DNA from: Ctenosaura bakeri
Lineage: Eukaryota; Chordata; Lepidosauria; Squamata; Iguanidae
Length of the DNA stretch: 64,000 nt
Direction of reading: 5' to 3'
NCBI GenBank assembly: GCA_948474755.1
Contig: CAOLHI010001279.1
Span: 1 to 64,000 of the forward strand
The translations under genes were made by a program, and so were the position numbers. Below are positions 1 through 12,000 of this stretch, piece by piece. Position 1 is the stretch's first letter, and the number at the start of each line of letters is the position of its first letter. The notes beneath the pieces are model-generated. The model made no database searches, was not told where the DNA came from, and saw only the letters and a program-made list of their open reading frames with translations.

Positions 1-2270
1 CTTTGACTTATGGCAACACTGAACTAGACACTCTCATAAGCAGCCCTGCTCGGGTCCTGTAAACTCAGTGCTGTGGCTTCCTTGATTGAGACTATTTACC
101 TGTCATGGCAGCCTTCTTTTCCTACTGCCTTCCACTTTACCAAATGTTATTGTCGTTTCTAGTGAGTCATGTCATCGCGTGATACAGACAAATTACGATA
201 GCCTCAGTTTGGTCATTTTGGCTTGTAGGGGAAGTTCAGGCTTCATATGTTCTAATACCCATTTATTTGTCTTTTTGGCAATTCTTGGTATCTACAGGTT
301 TCTCCTCTAGCACCACATTTTGAATGAGTTGATTTTCCTCCTGTCAGTTTTCTTCACTGTCCAGCTTTCACAAACATACACTGAAATTAGAAACACTATA
401 GTATGAATGATCCTGATTTTGGTATTCAGTGATACATCTTCATTTTGATTTAAGACTTAGCCAAGATATAGAAAGTTTTTGAGTATTTCAGTGTCTTCAC
501 AATCTACAGTTGACCCTCCACTTTCACAGGGGTTAAGGGTATAGGATCCCCACAAAAATGGAAAACCCAGAGTATTGTAAGCCGGCAATCCATATTTAGT
601 ATACACAAAAAAGTACCTGTACTAGGGGATGGCTGGACCTGGCTGTGCATGCATTTCCTTGCTCGCTCACTTGGGTGGGAGAAAGGGGACTCCCATCCCA
701 TCCCTTTTCTACCCACATGAGTGAGCGAATATACACCTTTCCTCCTGTCCCCATCCTCTTCCCCCCATCCCGCCCATACATGTAAGCAAGGGAACGCATG
801 TGCAGCAGGACCCAGCCATCCCACCAGTTTGATTTCCTTCCTGCAACACCAGTGTTATTGAAGTTCCTGTTAAAAATGATGTAGTGCAGAAGCAAAGGCA
901 GTGGAAAGTACAATAATCTGCAAATAATCAAATCTGTAAAATGCTTAGCCCACAGATGTGGAGGGCCAACTGTAAAATTGCCCAAATTGTCTTACTACTT
1001 TTGTTTTCTTAATGTTCAACTGTAACCCTGCTCTTCCACTGTCTTGCTTGACTTTCCTCAGTAGTCATTCCAGGTCTTTGCTATTTTCAGCTAGCAGTAT
1101 GGTATCACCTGCATAATTTAAAGGTTTAATGTTCAGTCCTGCAACTTTCGCACCTTCTTCTTCCAAGTCTAATTCAACTTTCTGTGTAATATATGTTCTG
1201 TGCATAAACACATGGAATTATAAAATGCAGGCTCGCCCAACACTTTTGCTAATTGGAAACCATTCTGTTTCTCCATATTCTTTCTGACGGTGACCTCTTG
1301 TCCTCAGAACAGGTTACGCAGCAGGACGAAAAAACGGTGTAGCATACACATTTCTTTTAAAGTGATACACAATTTTTTATGATCTACACATGGAAAGACT
1401 TTTCAGTAGTCTGTAAAACACAGGCCAGTTTTCTTCTGGAGTTGTTTCGTGTGTTACATACACTTGCAGTATGATCCCTAGTGTCTCTTCTTTTTGTGAG
1501 CCCAGCTAAGACATCTGGCATTTCTCACTCCATATATACTAATCGGTTTGCCTGCATGGAAGATTAATACAATTTTCCAATGATTACTGCAATCTCTGGT
1601 GTCCCTGTTCTTTGGGATTGGAATAGATATTAAGTGTTTCTAATCTGTGGGCTGTTGTATTGCTTTCCATATCTGTTGATAGATTTTAGATGGAATTTGA
1701 ATGGATTCCGTCTCTGCAGCTTATTGGTGTACCATCTGTTCCTGGTGATTTATTTCTCCCAAGAGCTTGGAGAGCAGCTTCCTCTGCTGTTTCTGAAACT
1801 GTGGATTTACTGACAATGTGAACAATTTGGGCATTTCTGTTTATTAATCTCTATTCTATATGACTATTCCTTCTGCCATTTAGTGTCAGCATTAGCAGAA
1901 TATAGTAGATCCTAAATAACCAATTTTTGCGTTAGTTAAGCACTAATCTTTCAAAATCTATAATTTCCCTCAGTATGTGCTATTTCCTTTCTTATATAGC
2001 AGAAGAGATTCTATTTAGAGAGATTTATAGAACAGAGGCTTCTTTCGCATACTGTCAGTAACATTTGTTGGCTTCTTTACTTGTTTGTTTTAGAATATTT
2101 ATAAGCCACTCTTCCAGTGGTTGTGTCCCATAGATTTTGTTAGCTGTTGACTGTATTTATTTATTTCATTAATTCCTACTATATTCCGTAACATTGTTTG
2201 GGATTTTTATGTATTTGTGATTATCTTCTTTAGTTTTGGTTTGTGTCAAATAGATTTAAAGCAAAACCCA
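1..2270 (-). mobile_element. old RTE/BovB-like LINE, antisense, interrupted by a Tigger-like element
   Basis: Read on the minus strand, 1-500 gives decayed endonuclease/RT-class LINE coding sequence with the typical BovB end words (HIMRRHD-like, KEAT-like, and a tail related to CGACTTATGG). The stretch 1030-1130 read on minus gives a broken reverse-transcriptase core: the catalytic YADD motif appears as YAGD, followed by TILLAE and an in-frame stop. The copy is dead. 507-972 is a later insertion. Similarity fades between about 1,300 and 2,270, where the call is weaker. Confidence 0.6.
507..972. mobile_element. Tigger/pogo-like non-autonomous DNA transposon
   Basis: It begins CAGTTGACCCTCCACTTTC and ends with the reverse complement of CAGTTGGCCCTCCACATC. 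It is bounded on both sides by the dinucleotide TA (505-506 and 973-974), the target duplication of Tc1/mariner-pogo elements. It is 466 bp long and inserted into the antisense LINE. It contains chance frames but no transposase. Confidence 0.75.
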
Positions 2271-2639
2271 TTGCAGCAGAATGATAGAAGCCAAATTTAA
2301 AAGATCAAAAACTGAAGAAAATAAAAAGTCCAAGCAAATAAAAAAAAGTCTACTTTCTCCTTTAATAGAATGCAAAGTATTTCTTCGTGAATGAGGTGGC
2401 TGGCTAATTGCACTAGTTGCCTGTAATTCTGAGCCCTAGTACCATGGCCTTAATAGTGCCCTTTCCTTACAATGTAATGGATCCTACACTCTCTATATGT
2501 AGCAAAGGAGCATACGGTAGTGGGTTAGTGCTGTCACTGCACGGGCTAAACAAGGGTCACATGACAGGAAATAAGGGAGATAATACCCTGGTCCTGGCTC
2601 TGCCCCAAGTTCCTTCCTTTGCCTCACTCACGTTAAGTC

Positions 2640-2830
2640 TCAATCTCTTTTGTTTTCTTCCAGTCCCTAGCATTTTCTCTTTGCTCTGTTGCTTTATTTT
2701 TTTCTCCTTTAGCCTTCTCTTCAGCACTTTTTTCCTTTCATTCTTCAGTTCCCATTATTTCTTCCTTTTTTTTTTAAAAAAGGCCTCTTTTCTCTGTCCT
2801 TTTCCCCCTCCACTCCTTCTCCTTGCTTTG
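2640..2830. repeat. pyrimidine-rich tract
   Basis: A long C/T-dominated stretch of irregular TTC and CTT runs just upstream of the first visible TRAIP exon. It yields a long open frame full of S, F and L, which is composition only. No regulatory role can be claimed. Confidence 0.6.
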
Positions 2831-2984
2831 CTCCCCATCCCTCTTGTACATCTGAGCCTAACTATGTTTAGTGTGGGAAGAATCCTTGCCAAGATCAACT
2901 GTTCCTGTGATTTAGAATAAATGGCCTAGGTACTGCTGAACCAGGAAAAATAAAACCTAATCTTTTCTTCTACATACTTTCCAG

Positions 2985-3098
2985 GATTGAGATATTACTA
3001 CATGGTCAGCGTCCCAAAGTGGAAGAGATGATCCGTGAAATGGGTGCGGGGCAGGCAGCAGTGGAACAGCTTGCGGTTTACTGCATCTCTCTGAAAAA
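2985..3098 (+). CDS. TRAIP: TRAIP coding exon (coiled coil), first visible
   Basis: The acceptor is a pyrimidine tract ending in CAG at 2982-2984. The first base completes a codon from an upstream exon outside the window, so the entry phase needs one base. It encodes IEILLHGQRPKVEEMIREMG and then AGQAAVEQLAVYCISLK, very close to vertebrate TRAIP. The donor GT is at 3099-3100. Two bases are left over and join the next exon's first base to make a lysine codon. Confidence 0.93.
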
Positions 3099-6000
3099 GT
3101 GTGTTAATTGAATAGTTTATTGTTTTAGAGGTGTGTGTGTGTGCATGCATGAGTGTGCACATACCCAAGGTGGAAAGAGTGGAAAAATGAATCAGACTGC
3201 AACACTGAAATTTGGTGAATATAATCAAGGTGGCATAGATGGAAGATTTCAACACAGCAAGCACACTATTGTTGCATTAGTGACACATCCATTGCTATGG
3301 AAACAGCCTTCAGAGCTTTGCCAGAGTGCTTAAGAGGTGATTGTTTGATAGGAATGGATTATTGTCATGATTCTGAGTAAGGCAGCATGACCCCTGAATA
3401 TCTCCCCTGTACAGCGCAGAGTGCTTTATGCAGCTGTGGTAATAAGTATGGTGCAGTCATTGGTCGCTGCAGTGTGTTAGAGGTTGTTCTATTTATACTA
3501 TATTTAATTCACAGCTTGTTCAGGCAATGCTGGATTGCAAATGGGTAATCTTGAGTTTTAATAATGAGCTATAGCACAAAGTACTTACATTATAATCAGT
3601 AACTTCAGCACTGTTTTATAATAGCATTAAAATACTTAGCGAACAACCCTGCTGCATTTCACTTCCAAGGAAGATATAAAGCACACCATGTAACTGAAGA
3701 TTGTTAAATACCCTTTGAATTTTGATGTAGCATACACTCTTCTGCAGTTTTTATCTTTCTCCCAAATGAAACAGTGTTGCTTCGTGAAAGTGTTTTCTCA
3801 CCTGCCCCGTAGTGTGTCAGTGCTTTAACACGGTACAAATCAGTGTTGACTAGTTCAGTGCTGCCTCCTCCCTGTGAGAGCTTGTATATCTAACAGAAAC
3901 TTCTGCAGCCACTTAAGCTGTGAATTGCATGTCTTTCAACTAAATTAGATTAGTGGCTTCAGCTAAGAGTTACTTGCTTGGAAGCATTTTCACAGACTGA
4001 CTGCCTAATTTGGGCCTTTTCTAGAGAATATGAGAATTTGAAGGAGTCCTGGAAAGCCTCAAATGATACAGTAGAGAAGTTGAGGAAAGAGCTATTTTCT
4101 GCTAATCACAAGGTAAAGGGTATGTGGATATACCTGCAAGTGTGTTGTAGAGGCATTTATGTACAACCACCTAAATAAAATTACTACCACCTAAGTAAAA
4201 TTTCTGTTGCTCATTTGAACCATTAGATTAGCCATGTTGTTAGCTACTTGTTAACCAAGAAATCCAGCTACAGCTTCCATGAACTTGTTCAATATGTAGC
4301 TGTAACATTCACAATCTACCTACATAGTTGAAGTAACATTCTCTGTTTTGGGATTATTGTTTTTTTAACTTTTCCACAGGAAGAAACAGCTGTTAATGAG
4401 GTGTTACATGTAGAAAATGACAGAATCATCATTTGCTGTATTAAAAGAAAATGCATGTCTGTCTCTAATATTCTTTGGCATTTATACCATGAAAGCTAGC
4501 ACAAGGAATAAGAGAGCAGGGATCAGGAACCAACAGTATGCAGGGTGTATGTAGCCTCTGGACGTTCTCCTTCTGATCCACACAGTACTCCTTGTTATTT
4601 CTGAAAACTGATTAGAGATAAGAGTATATTCAAAATTGTTAATTGTTAACAATGCTCAAATTGTTAAGTACCTTTTTCAGAACTGAGTTGTGCTTCACAG
4701 ACAGCACTGGGGCTTACTTCTAAGTAGACACACATAGAATTAAGCTACGTTCTGTTCTGTCGGCTTGGTAGGGAGATGTCCAAATTGGTAAGAATTATAT
4801 CTTGCTCCACCCAATTTACTTTGCTATTGCATATTGAATGCTCCAACCTGTTCCACAGACTTAGGTCTGTTCACTGCTGCAATGTGGCTCTGAGACCCAT
4901 TCCAAATTGGAATTTCACCCTGGGTTAAAAAAAGTTGCCCACCTCTGCCATAGGGTATAGCAGAAAGGGTGGGAGTGGATTTTCTAGGTTGATTCTACCT
5001 GAATACATTTTAACTGTTTACAAACATACTGAATTATTGCAGGTAAATTAGTCTTCCTCTGTTTCCTTCAGTAGAATTTCACTGACATCTTCAGAGATGA
5101 GCCACCTTGGAGCTCCCTCTACAGGTGTCTTGACAATACAAAGATCTTTCGCAAAGAACTTGTTCCTACCTGAGGTGCCTTCTGTCAATTGTTCTCATAA
5201 TGAGCTAAATTTTAAAATTCTGAATTCTGAAACAAGTGCTCTTTTAAGCACAAGTATTAGAAATGTTTGGGAACTTTGAAAAATTGTTTATAGAGCTTCT
5301 CACACCATGTATTGGCCTTCTGATGTATAATTCTTAACTTGTAGCTACAGAAAACTCTTCTAGATTTGGAGAAAAAAATGGAGGAATTGAAAAACACCCA
5401 AACAGATCTGAGAAATGCAGATAGAGAGATCACGGTGAGAATCTTTCTTTGATTGCCAATCCATTGATTGATTGATTGATTGATGCCATGCTTTCTTGCC
5501 TTTGTAATGTACAGTCCACATGTCTTTCTAACCTATCCCATTGTAGGAGTCCTGTTGAGGTTTTGTTGTTTGATCTATGCAGATGGATTTTGAAGAAATC
5601 TTTGATGGTTGGATAGGTGCAACCTTTTGTATTCCAGGCTTTCAACTTTGAAGAGGGCAACATTTGTTAAATGCTGTATCAATAATGACAACCGAACTGA
5701 TGGATATTTTGTTAGCTATGGAGTGGGCTAAGGATTTAAGACCTGACATTGTAAGGATTTGATAGATCCATTCTCAGGGCTCTCCAAGTTAAAAGAACAG
5801 ACTAGGTGGTCAATGATATTTGCGCCTTGATTCTGAACCGTGGGAATCTGACTTTGTTTTATTGATTTGTCTATGAAAAATGAATGCTGTACCAATATTG
5901 ATATTCCCTTTCCTTTCTCCTAATCGGAAGTGAAATGTTTGGCAGAAGTATTGGGAAATGGTAGACACTGAATATAGACTTGTCTCTTTTTGTACTCCCT

Positions 6001-9000
6001 TACAGGATTCTGAGATTTTTGATCAGCAGGGATATGTAGCAAATCTGTTCAGCAATCGGGGGGCATTGTGCATGCAAATGCTTTTAATAATCGCTGGGAA
6101 GACTCAGTTTTCAGTGAAGGATATAGAGGAAGGTGGTCTGTAGATCAGGAGTGGATAATTTCAAAGGGCTGGGATTTGGCATCCATGTCCTGCAGGATGC
6201 CAGAGTACTGCACCCCATTCCCCCCAGTTTCTCCAATGGTCCACTTATCTCTGTCTTTCCATACTAAAAATGGCTAATAGTTACCCCCTGAAGCTTCTGG
6301 GAGGTGTGATTAACATTTCACTCTGATCTTTCTTCACCTGATTTTGGGCTGTACAGATCTTTATTTCTCAAAACAATAATAGCCTAGATGATCATTTCCT
6401 GTTTTCAAGAAAAAGACCTGTGTCACCCTAAATCAAGTAACAGAGGATGAGAATAGGGTGAAATCACTAATAGCAATTTCTGAAGGCCTCAGGAGATACT
6501 ATTAAACTATTTAGGTGAACAAAATTAAGATCTGGACATAAGGGACATAGCAACACTTGAGAGCTTGCAAAAATACCCTGGAGGGTGCATCTAGTCTGGG
6601 AGCCACCTTTTTCCCTCTCCCACTGTAGATCATATGGCTTGATTGTCTAAGATACAGGGATGAAAGAACACTAGAGATGTGGAAGCCCCCCCCCCAAAAA
6701 ACCTTGTTGTCCACCCCCCAGTTTTTCTAAAGCCATTTTGTTCCAAAAAAAGGGAAAAATGGATGATGGGATATTTCTTTTAGGATGATAAATAATAAAT
6801 TCAGACAAGGTATTTTTATATTTACTTCTTTCACAATATTTCTAAAAACTACACAGCTGATAGACTTTCAGGTATGTTCTGTACCTCACATCATTGCAAC
6901 TCTTGGTATTGGTTTTCTTTTCTCATTTCTGTTTGTTGGGAGTGGGTGGTTTATGTCTGGCTGAAACTGGAGAATTAGAGGAGGCAAAATAATTATTTTT
7001 GCTTTAATAACATTGATAGTTTCTTCTGGTTTTATAATTAGTTTTTTTTTCCCTGATCCTCATAACTTGGCAATACCAGAGAGTTTCCTTATATTCAGAT
7101 TGAAGACCTGAGGCTCGACCGTAACAAAAAATAAAAGTTTAAACAAAAATCATTTTGTAATTCTTTTCTAAATAAACAGTTCTTATAATGTATCAAACAT
7201 GAGAATTGCCTCTGCCAGACCAAATTATACATATTTTATGCTCCTTTAATAACAAAGTAACTTTCAACAAAGTAACTTTCAAGTGTTTCTGTTGTGTTTT
7301 TTCAGCTTTTCCATAAATCCCCCCCCCACATGAAAAACCCAGGATTGTTTCCATGGCTTCCAAATTTACAGAAATTTTGCATCTCTAAAGAACATCTCTT
7401 TGTTCATTATCTGAACTAAGAGTTTATGCTCTTCCTCTGGGGTTTGGGCTTAGTGAATGTGGCTTGTAAAACTCTGCATTACCTGCCTTGGAATGCATTC
7501 CATAAACTTGTAATTTGGTTGGCTATACATTATTTGATATGAGTGGTTTGCTTGTTGTCGGTAGGTAGTGGTGAGGGAGTCTTTTCACTTTGCTCCACCA
7601 TTAAATCCAAGAGAAAGAAGTGTATCTACACCTCTCTAAGAAGAAATTTAGAAACCTTGATCTGGTAGATGGTCTAAAAAAATTTTTTTCTTTCTTTCTT
7701 TCTGTCTTTCCAAAGAGTTTGAAAAAGAAGATAGGAGTCTTGCAAGATACCATAAAAGTGCCATCATTAAGCAGTGAAACACTCAACCGACTTGTCTCTG
7801 AAAGGTTGGTTAAGGGAATTCATTGGAACTGATACTGTGAAGATACTGCTTCAGTGTTTGTTTACAATATAAACAGACAACAGAAGAATATTGTGTACAC
7901 GTATTGTGTTCAATAACAAGATGCTTGCCATACCAAATTCAATATATCTGTCCATCTATCCCAGTACTGTCTAGTCCGACAGTGAGTTCCAGGCACTTAG
8001 CTAGAGAGTATATCCCCCATCACCTGCTTCCAATCTTTTTAATTGGAACTAAGTTCAGTATTTTTTCATATTTTATAATAAATAGTCATCTGTATCAGCC
8101 CAGCAGAACTGTAGTGCAAAGTTTTTGCTGCTATTACCATATAAAATGGTTTTTTGGATAGTCTTGATGGGATAGATGGCGTTATACTTCCCCTGAAATC
8201 TCAGGTTCACATCTTGGACATACTCTTGGACTCAGAGCCTGGATGCACAGGTTTCAGTGCTATCCAACCATGTATTTGCACAGTTAAACTAGTGTACTTG
8301 TTGCTTCCATTAATGGAGATGTCAGATCTGGCTATAGTGACTTGTGCCTTGATTTCTTTTGTCTGGATACTCTATGTGAGCCCACCTTTGGAAACTGTTC
8401 CTGCTGACTGGGGTGGGTTACAGAGAACAACTGCCTTGTTGAGACAGCTTCACTAGCTGTCAGTGAATTCATAGGGCTGGTTATGACCTTTAAAACCGTT
8501 AATGGACTGGATCCAGGCTATCTAAAAGACTGCTTTTTTAATAGAATTGTTTGCTTAATTGTCTTCTAACTTTTGTAAAATAACTGGATTTCGTTTTAAA
8601 TTTTTGTAAGCCACGTCCTTGGCTAGGAGAAAGGCAATGTCTAAACTGAATGAACAAGCAAACAAATAAATCTCCTGGAAAATTGCTATAGAAATGTGAG
8701 TCAACCTATAGGAGACCAGATTTACCAGAATATTAAGTCGAGTATGAAAATCCCAAGTAGCGTGGCAGTCATTCCAGTAGTCTAAATTGTCAGCACAAGT
8801 TAGTAGATAACAGAAGGGAGTTTACTCTCTGAATTTAATTTTACTAAATCTTTAAAGGCCATCTCTTTCCACTGTCATTGCTAATATGAAACTAAGTAGA
8901 AGGGTGTATGACAAGTGTACCGAGTGCGACACCCTCCAGATGTTTTGGGACCAACTTCCAATGGGGGATGGAAGCTATAGTCTTGCAGCATCCAGAGAAT

Positions 9001-12000
9001 TACATGTTCCCCACTTCTGCTGCATGTGGAATGGATTGGAAGTTGAGATATATGGGCTTTTTCTTCCATTAAACTGACAATAAATGCTCCATTATGATAC
9101 TTATGCAATTTGTTCTTGAAGCCCCGCCCCTGTTGAATTTCTGAACCCAAAGCTCCATCGGCCAGCATACAGTGATGAGATCGACTTGAATGCTACATTT
9201 GATGTGGAGACACCAAAGCGTCAGCCTGCCAAGACAGCCCATGCTCCTGCCAAAAAATTCAAACTAGATAAAAAATCGTAAGTTGTGTTTGTTTACTATT
9301 ATTTTCCCTACAAGTGCTTTTGGTATGGCTGGCTTCCCCAGTTCCATATGGAGACAATTCTCTCGCCACTTTAAATCCTGTGCCCATTTCTTTAGACTCA
9401 AGCATCTCATCCAGAAGCTAATGATTGCAAAAGACTATCACAGCAAATGGGATTGCCCATCTCATCTTCTGTCACAATTTACAAAATAGCTCATTTATAA
9501 AGAATGTAAGATTGCTAGCTTTTGTACAGTCAGAACTGAAAGGACAAGTCTTGATCTAAAAACGCACAAATGAAAACTGACAAACGATAAGGACAGAGGA
9601 ATGGAGAAGAAAATGGACCACAAAATCACTTGGCATGATGTCCTTATTAAGCAATCTGATATGCTGGTTTGTTGTACTAAATAAACATGTATCATATATG
9701 TTATTTCTAAAGTGTGCTTTAGCTTTATTCCAGCTGAACACATGAGGCAGTGGAGAAGTCTCTGAAACTCCATATTAATAAGATTAAAACAATAACACGT
9801 TAAGAAGGCCTATCAGTGAGGCAGAATAAATGAAAGGTCCATCTCCTTTGCCTGTTTGGCAGATGACAGGTTTTTCGTCTGCTGGTCAGCTAAGACTGAG
9901 AGCAAGTGGGAGGAGAGAAATGATTATTACAATACTATTACAATAAATTATAATGTTACTATATATTACTATAATAAGTCATTTTTTGAGTGTGTCCAAA
10001 AGGCCCAAGACTCTTGCAATTTCTTCATGACATTATTTTAGAAGAAGCCTTAGAATCTGGGCCGCATTGTCTTCCTATTCATATTTGTACTATTTCTGCC
10101 TTCTCCAAAAATACAGATGCAGCAGTGGCTAACTTGTGTGTATTTTTCAGGGCACCTGTGACAAATTTATCAAGAGCCCTGAAGGAAACAGTGGAGGTAC
10201 AGTAACTGATAACCTGAATAATATCTTCAGTCTCTCTAGAGTCCCTTCAACACACTGTTTTAACAGCCTATGTTGAAACCAGCAGCTTTTTTCAAAACAA
10301 TCTTAATCAAGCCCCGCATTGACCTCAGTGCTACAGCGAAGTCCTGAGGGTGTTTTGCCAGCCAGTGTTCTCACTGTAAAATATGTGTTCTGAATTCTTG
10401 GAGGCTTTTCCATTGTGTTCTCTGCTGATCCATCTGCTAGTACCAGAGTTGGTGACTTTCAAAAAAAAAAAAAAACCTTTAAAACCAGAGTCTGGAAGAT
10501 TATTTTTAAGAAAAAAGAATATTATGACATGCTGAAGCCATCCATAACTGAACAGTGGTGGGATCTTAGTACTGCTTATGTCTTCCTTCTATTCAGTTAC
10601 TGTAAGTTCTGCCTAAAATTGTCTGTCTAGCAATTTTACAAGAAGATATGTTTGCAGAATCTTATTTCCCTTTCGCAAAATAGATTGGCTTAACGCATGC
10701 CAGTAAAATATAGTAGTGTTGCTTGAGTTTGGACATATAAGTATTTTAGGCCTAATTCTCCAACTTCTTTTTACAAAATGATTCAGAACTGCTCAGGTGA
10801 CACAGATGATGAGCACCTAGAAGACCTTTTACCTGCTTTCATCAGAAACTCAATTCTGTCCAAGAGACCACCTACAAAAATGCTTATGCCAAAGAGGAAC
10901 ACAGGGGTAGTAAGTACAAATGGAGCATACAACAAAGTGTTGCAATGAGGAGCACTTCCATTTTAGTGTGCCAGCCATGCCCTCTTCCAGGAAGCTCCAT
11001 CTAATTCTCCTTTCCCCTTTAGAGGTCTACTGAACGTGCTAATACTTTTCCCTTCTTTCTTTGTGGCCCCATTTTGGCTGTAGTCCTCTCAGTATTCAGC
11101 ATCTTATCTCACTACTAGTAATGACTTTCTCGCACTTGTTTACAACCTTTCCTCAGTTTCTGGGAACTCTGACAGTCCCACCAGTGATATAGTGGTTCAT
11201 TGGGGAGGGGTGCAGAGAGTGCCCTCTATTTGGGTGCCTGCTGTATAAAATAACCTTCCCCAAAAGGTGTGTGTGGCCTCATCATGCCTGCTTTTCAACA
11301 GGCATTGAAAATGATCCTTGCAAATTAGTAATCAGCTATTACATTGTTTCTATCTGTTGTGTTATCTGTATGTTCATTGTGTATTGTATGGTTTTATCTT
11401 GCTTGGCTCTTCCCTACTGCATGTCTGCTTATAGAAAAAGAGGGATATGAATGTTTAACACAAATTTGGTAAGTTCTGTGCTTCCTATTAATGAGCTGGC
11501 TTAGAAATATGATCCAGGAGCAAGCACATCTTTAGTCCATTCCAAACACCAAGTTCACTAGTTCATTAATTTGTCTGCCCAAAACAGGCACTAATCTGTA
11601 AGTATAATTCTTGTTTGAACTTTATGACCATTTCCATACTACACTGTTATAGTGCTGTTATTCCACTTTCAACATGGAATCCTGGGGTTTGCAGTTTAAG
11701 GAGAGGCCTCTAGAATTCTCAGCCAGAGAGCTCTTTGGCCTCAGTAAACTGCAAACCTCAGAATTCCACAGGATGTTGAAAGTGGACTAATAGCACTATA
11801 ACAGTGTAGCGTAGAAATGACCTATGAAATGGCCTCTAGAGGAAAAAAATACTTTTTTTATTTGTAACTATTGTCATATCTTCCTTCTAGGTGAGAACTG
11901 GATATGACGGCTTAGGAGGCAGAACTAAGTTCATTCAACCTGTATCCTTTCACAAATACTATACAAAAGCTACATTAATTTCCACCTGCAGTTTTTATTG

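Noticed and set aside
2417..2920. 167-codon open frame upstream of the first TRAIP exon
   Set aside because: It is mostly S, F, L and P from a pyrimidine tract, does not splice in frame into the TRAIP exon, and has no family likeness.
1..2984. Further upstream TRAIP exons (RING and first coiled coil)
   Set aside because: No C3H2C3-type pattern or TRAIP-like helix with splice sites was found; the stretch is mostly dead LINE and low-complexity sequence.
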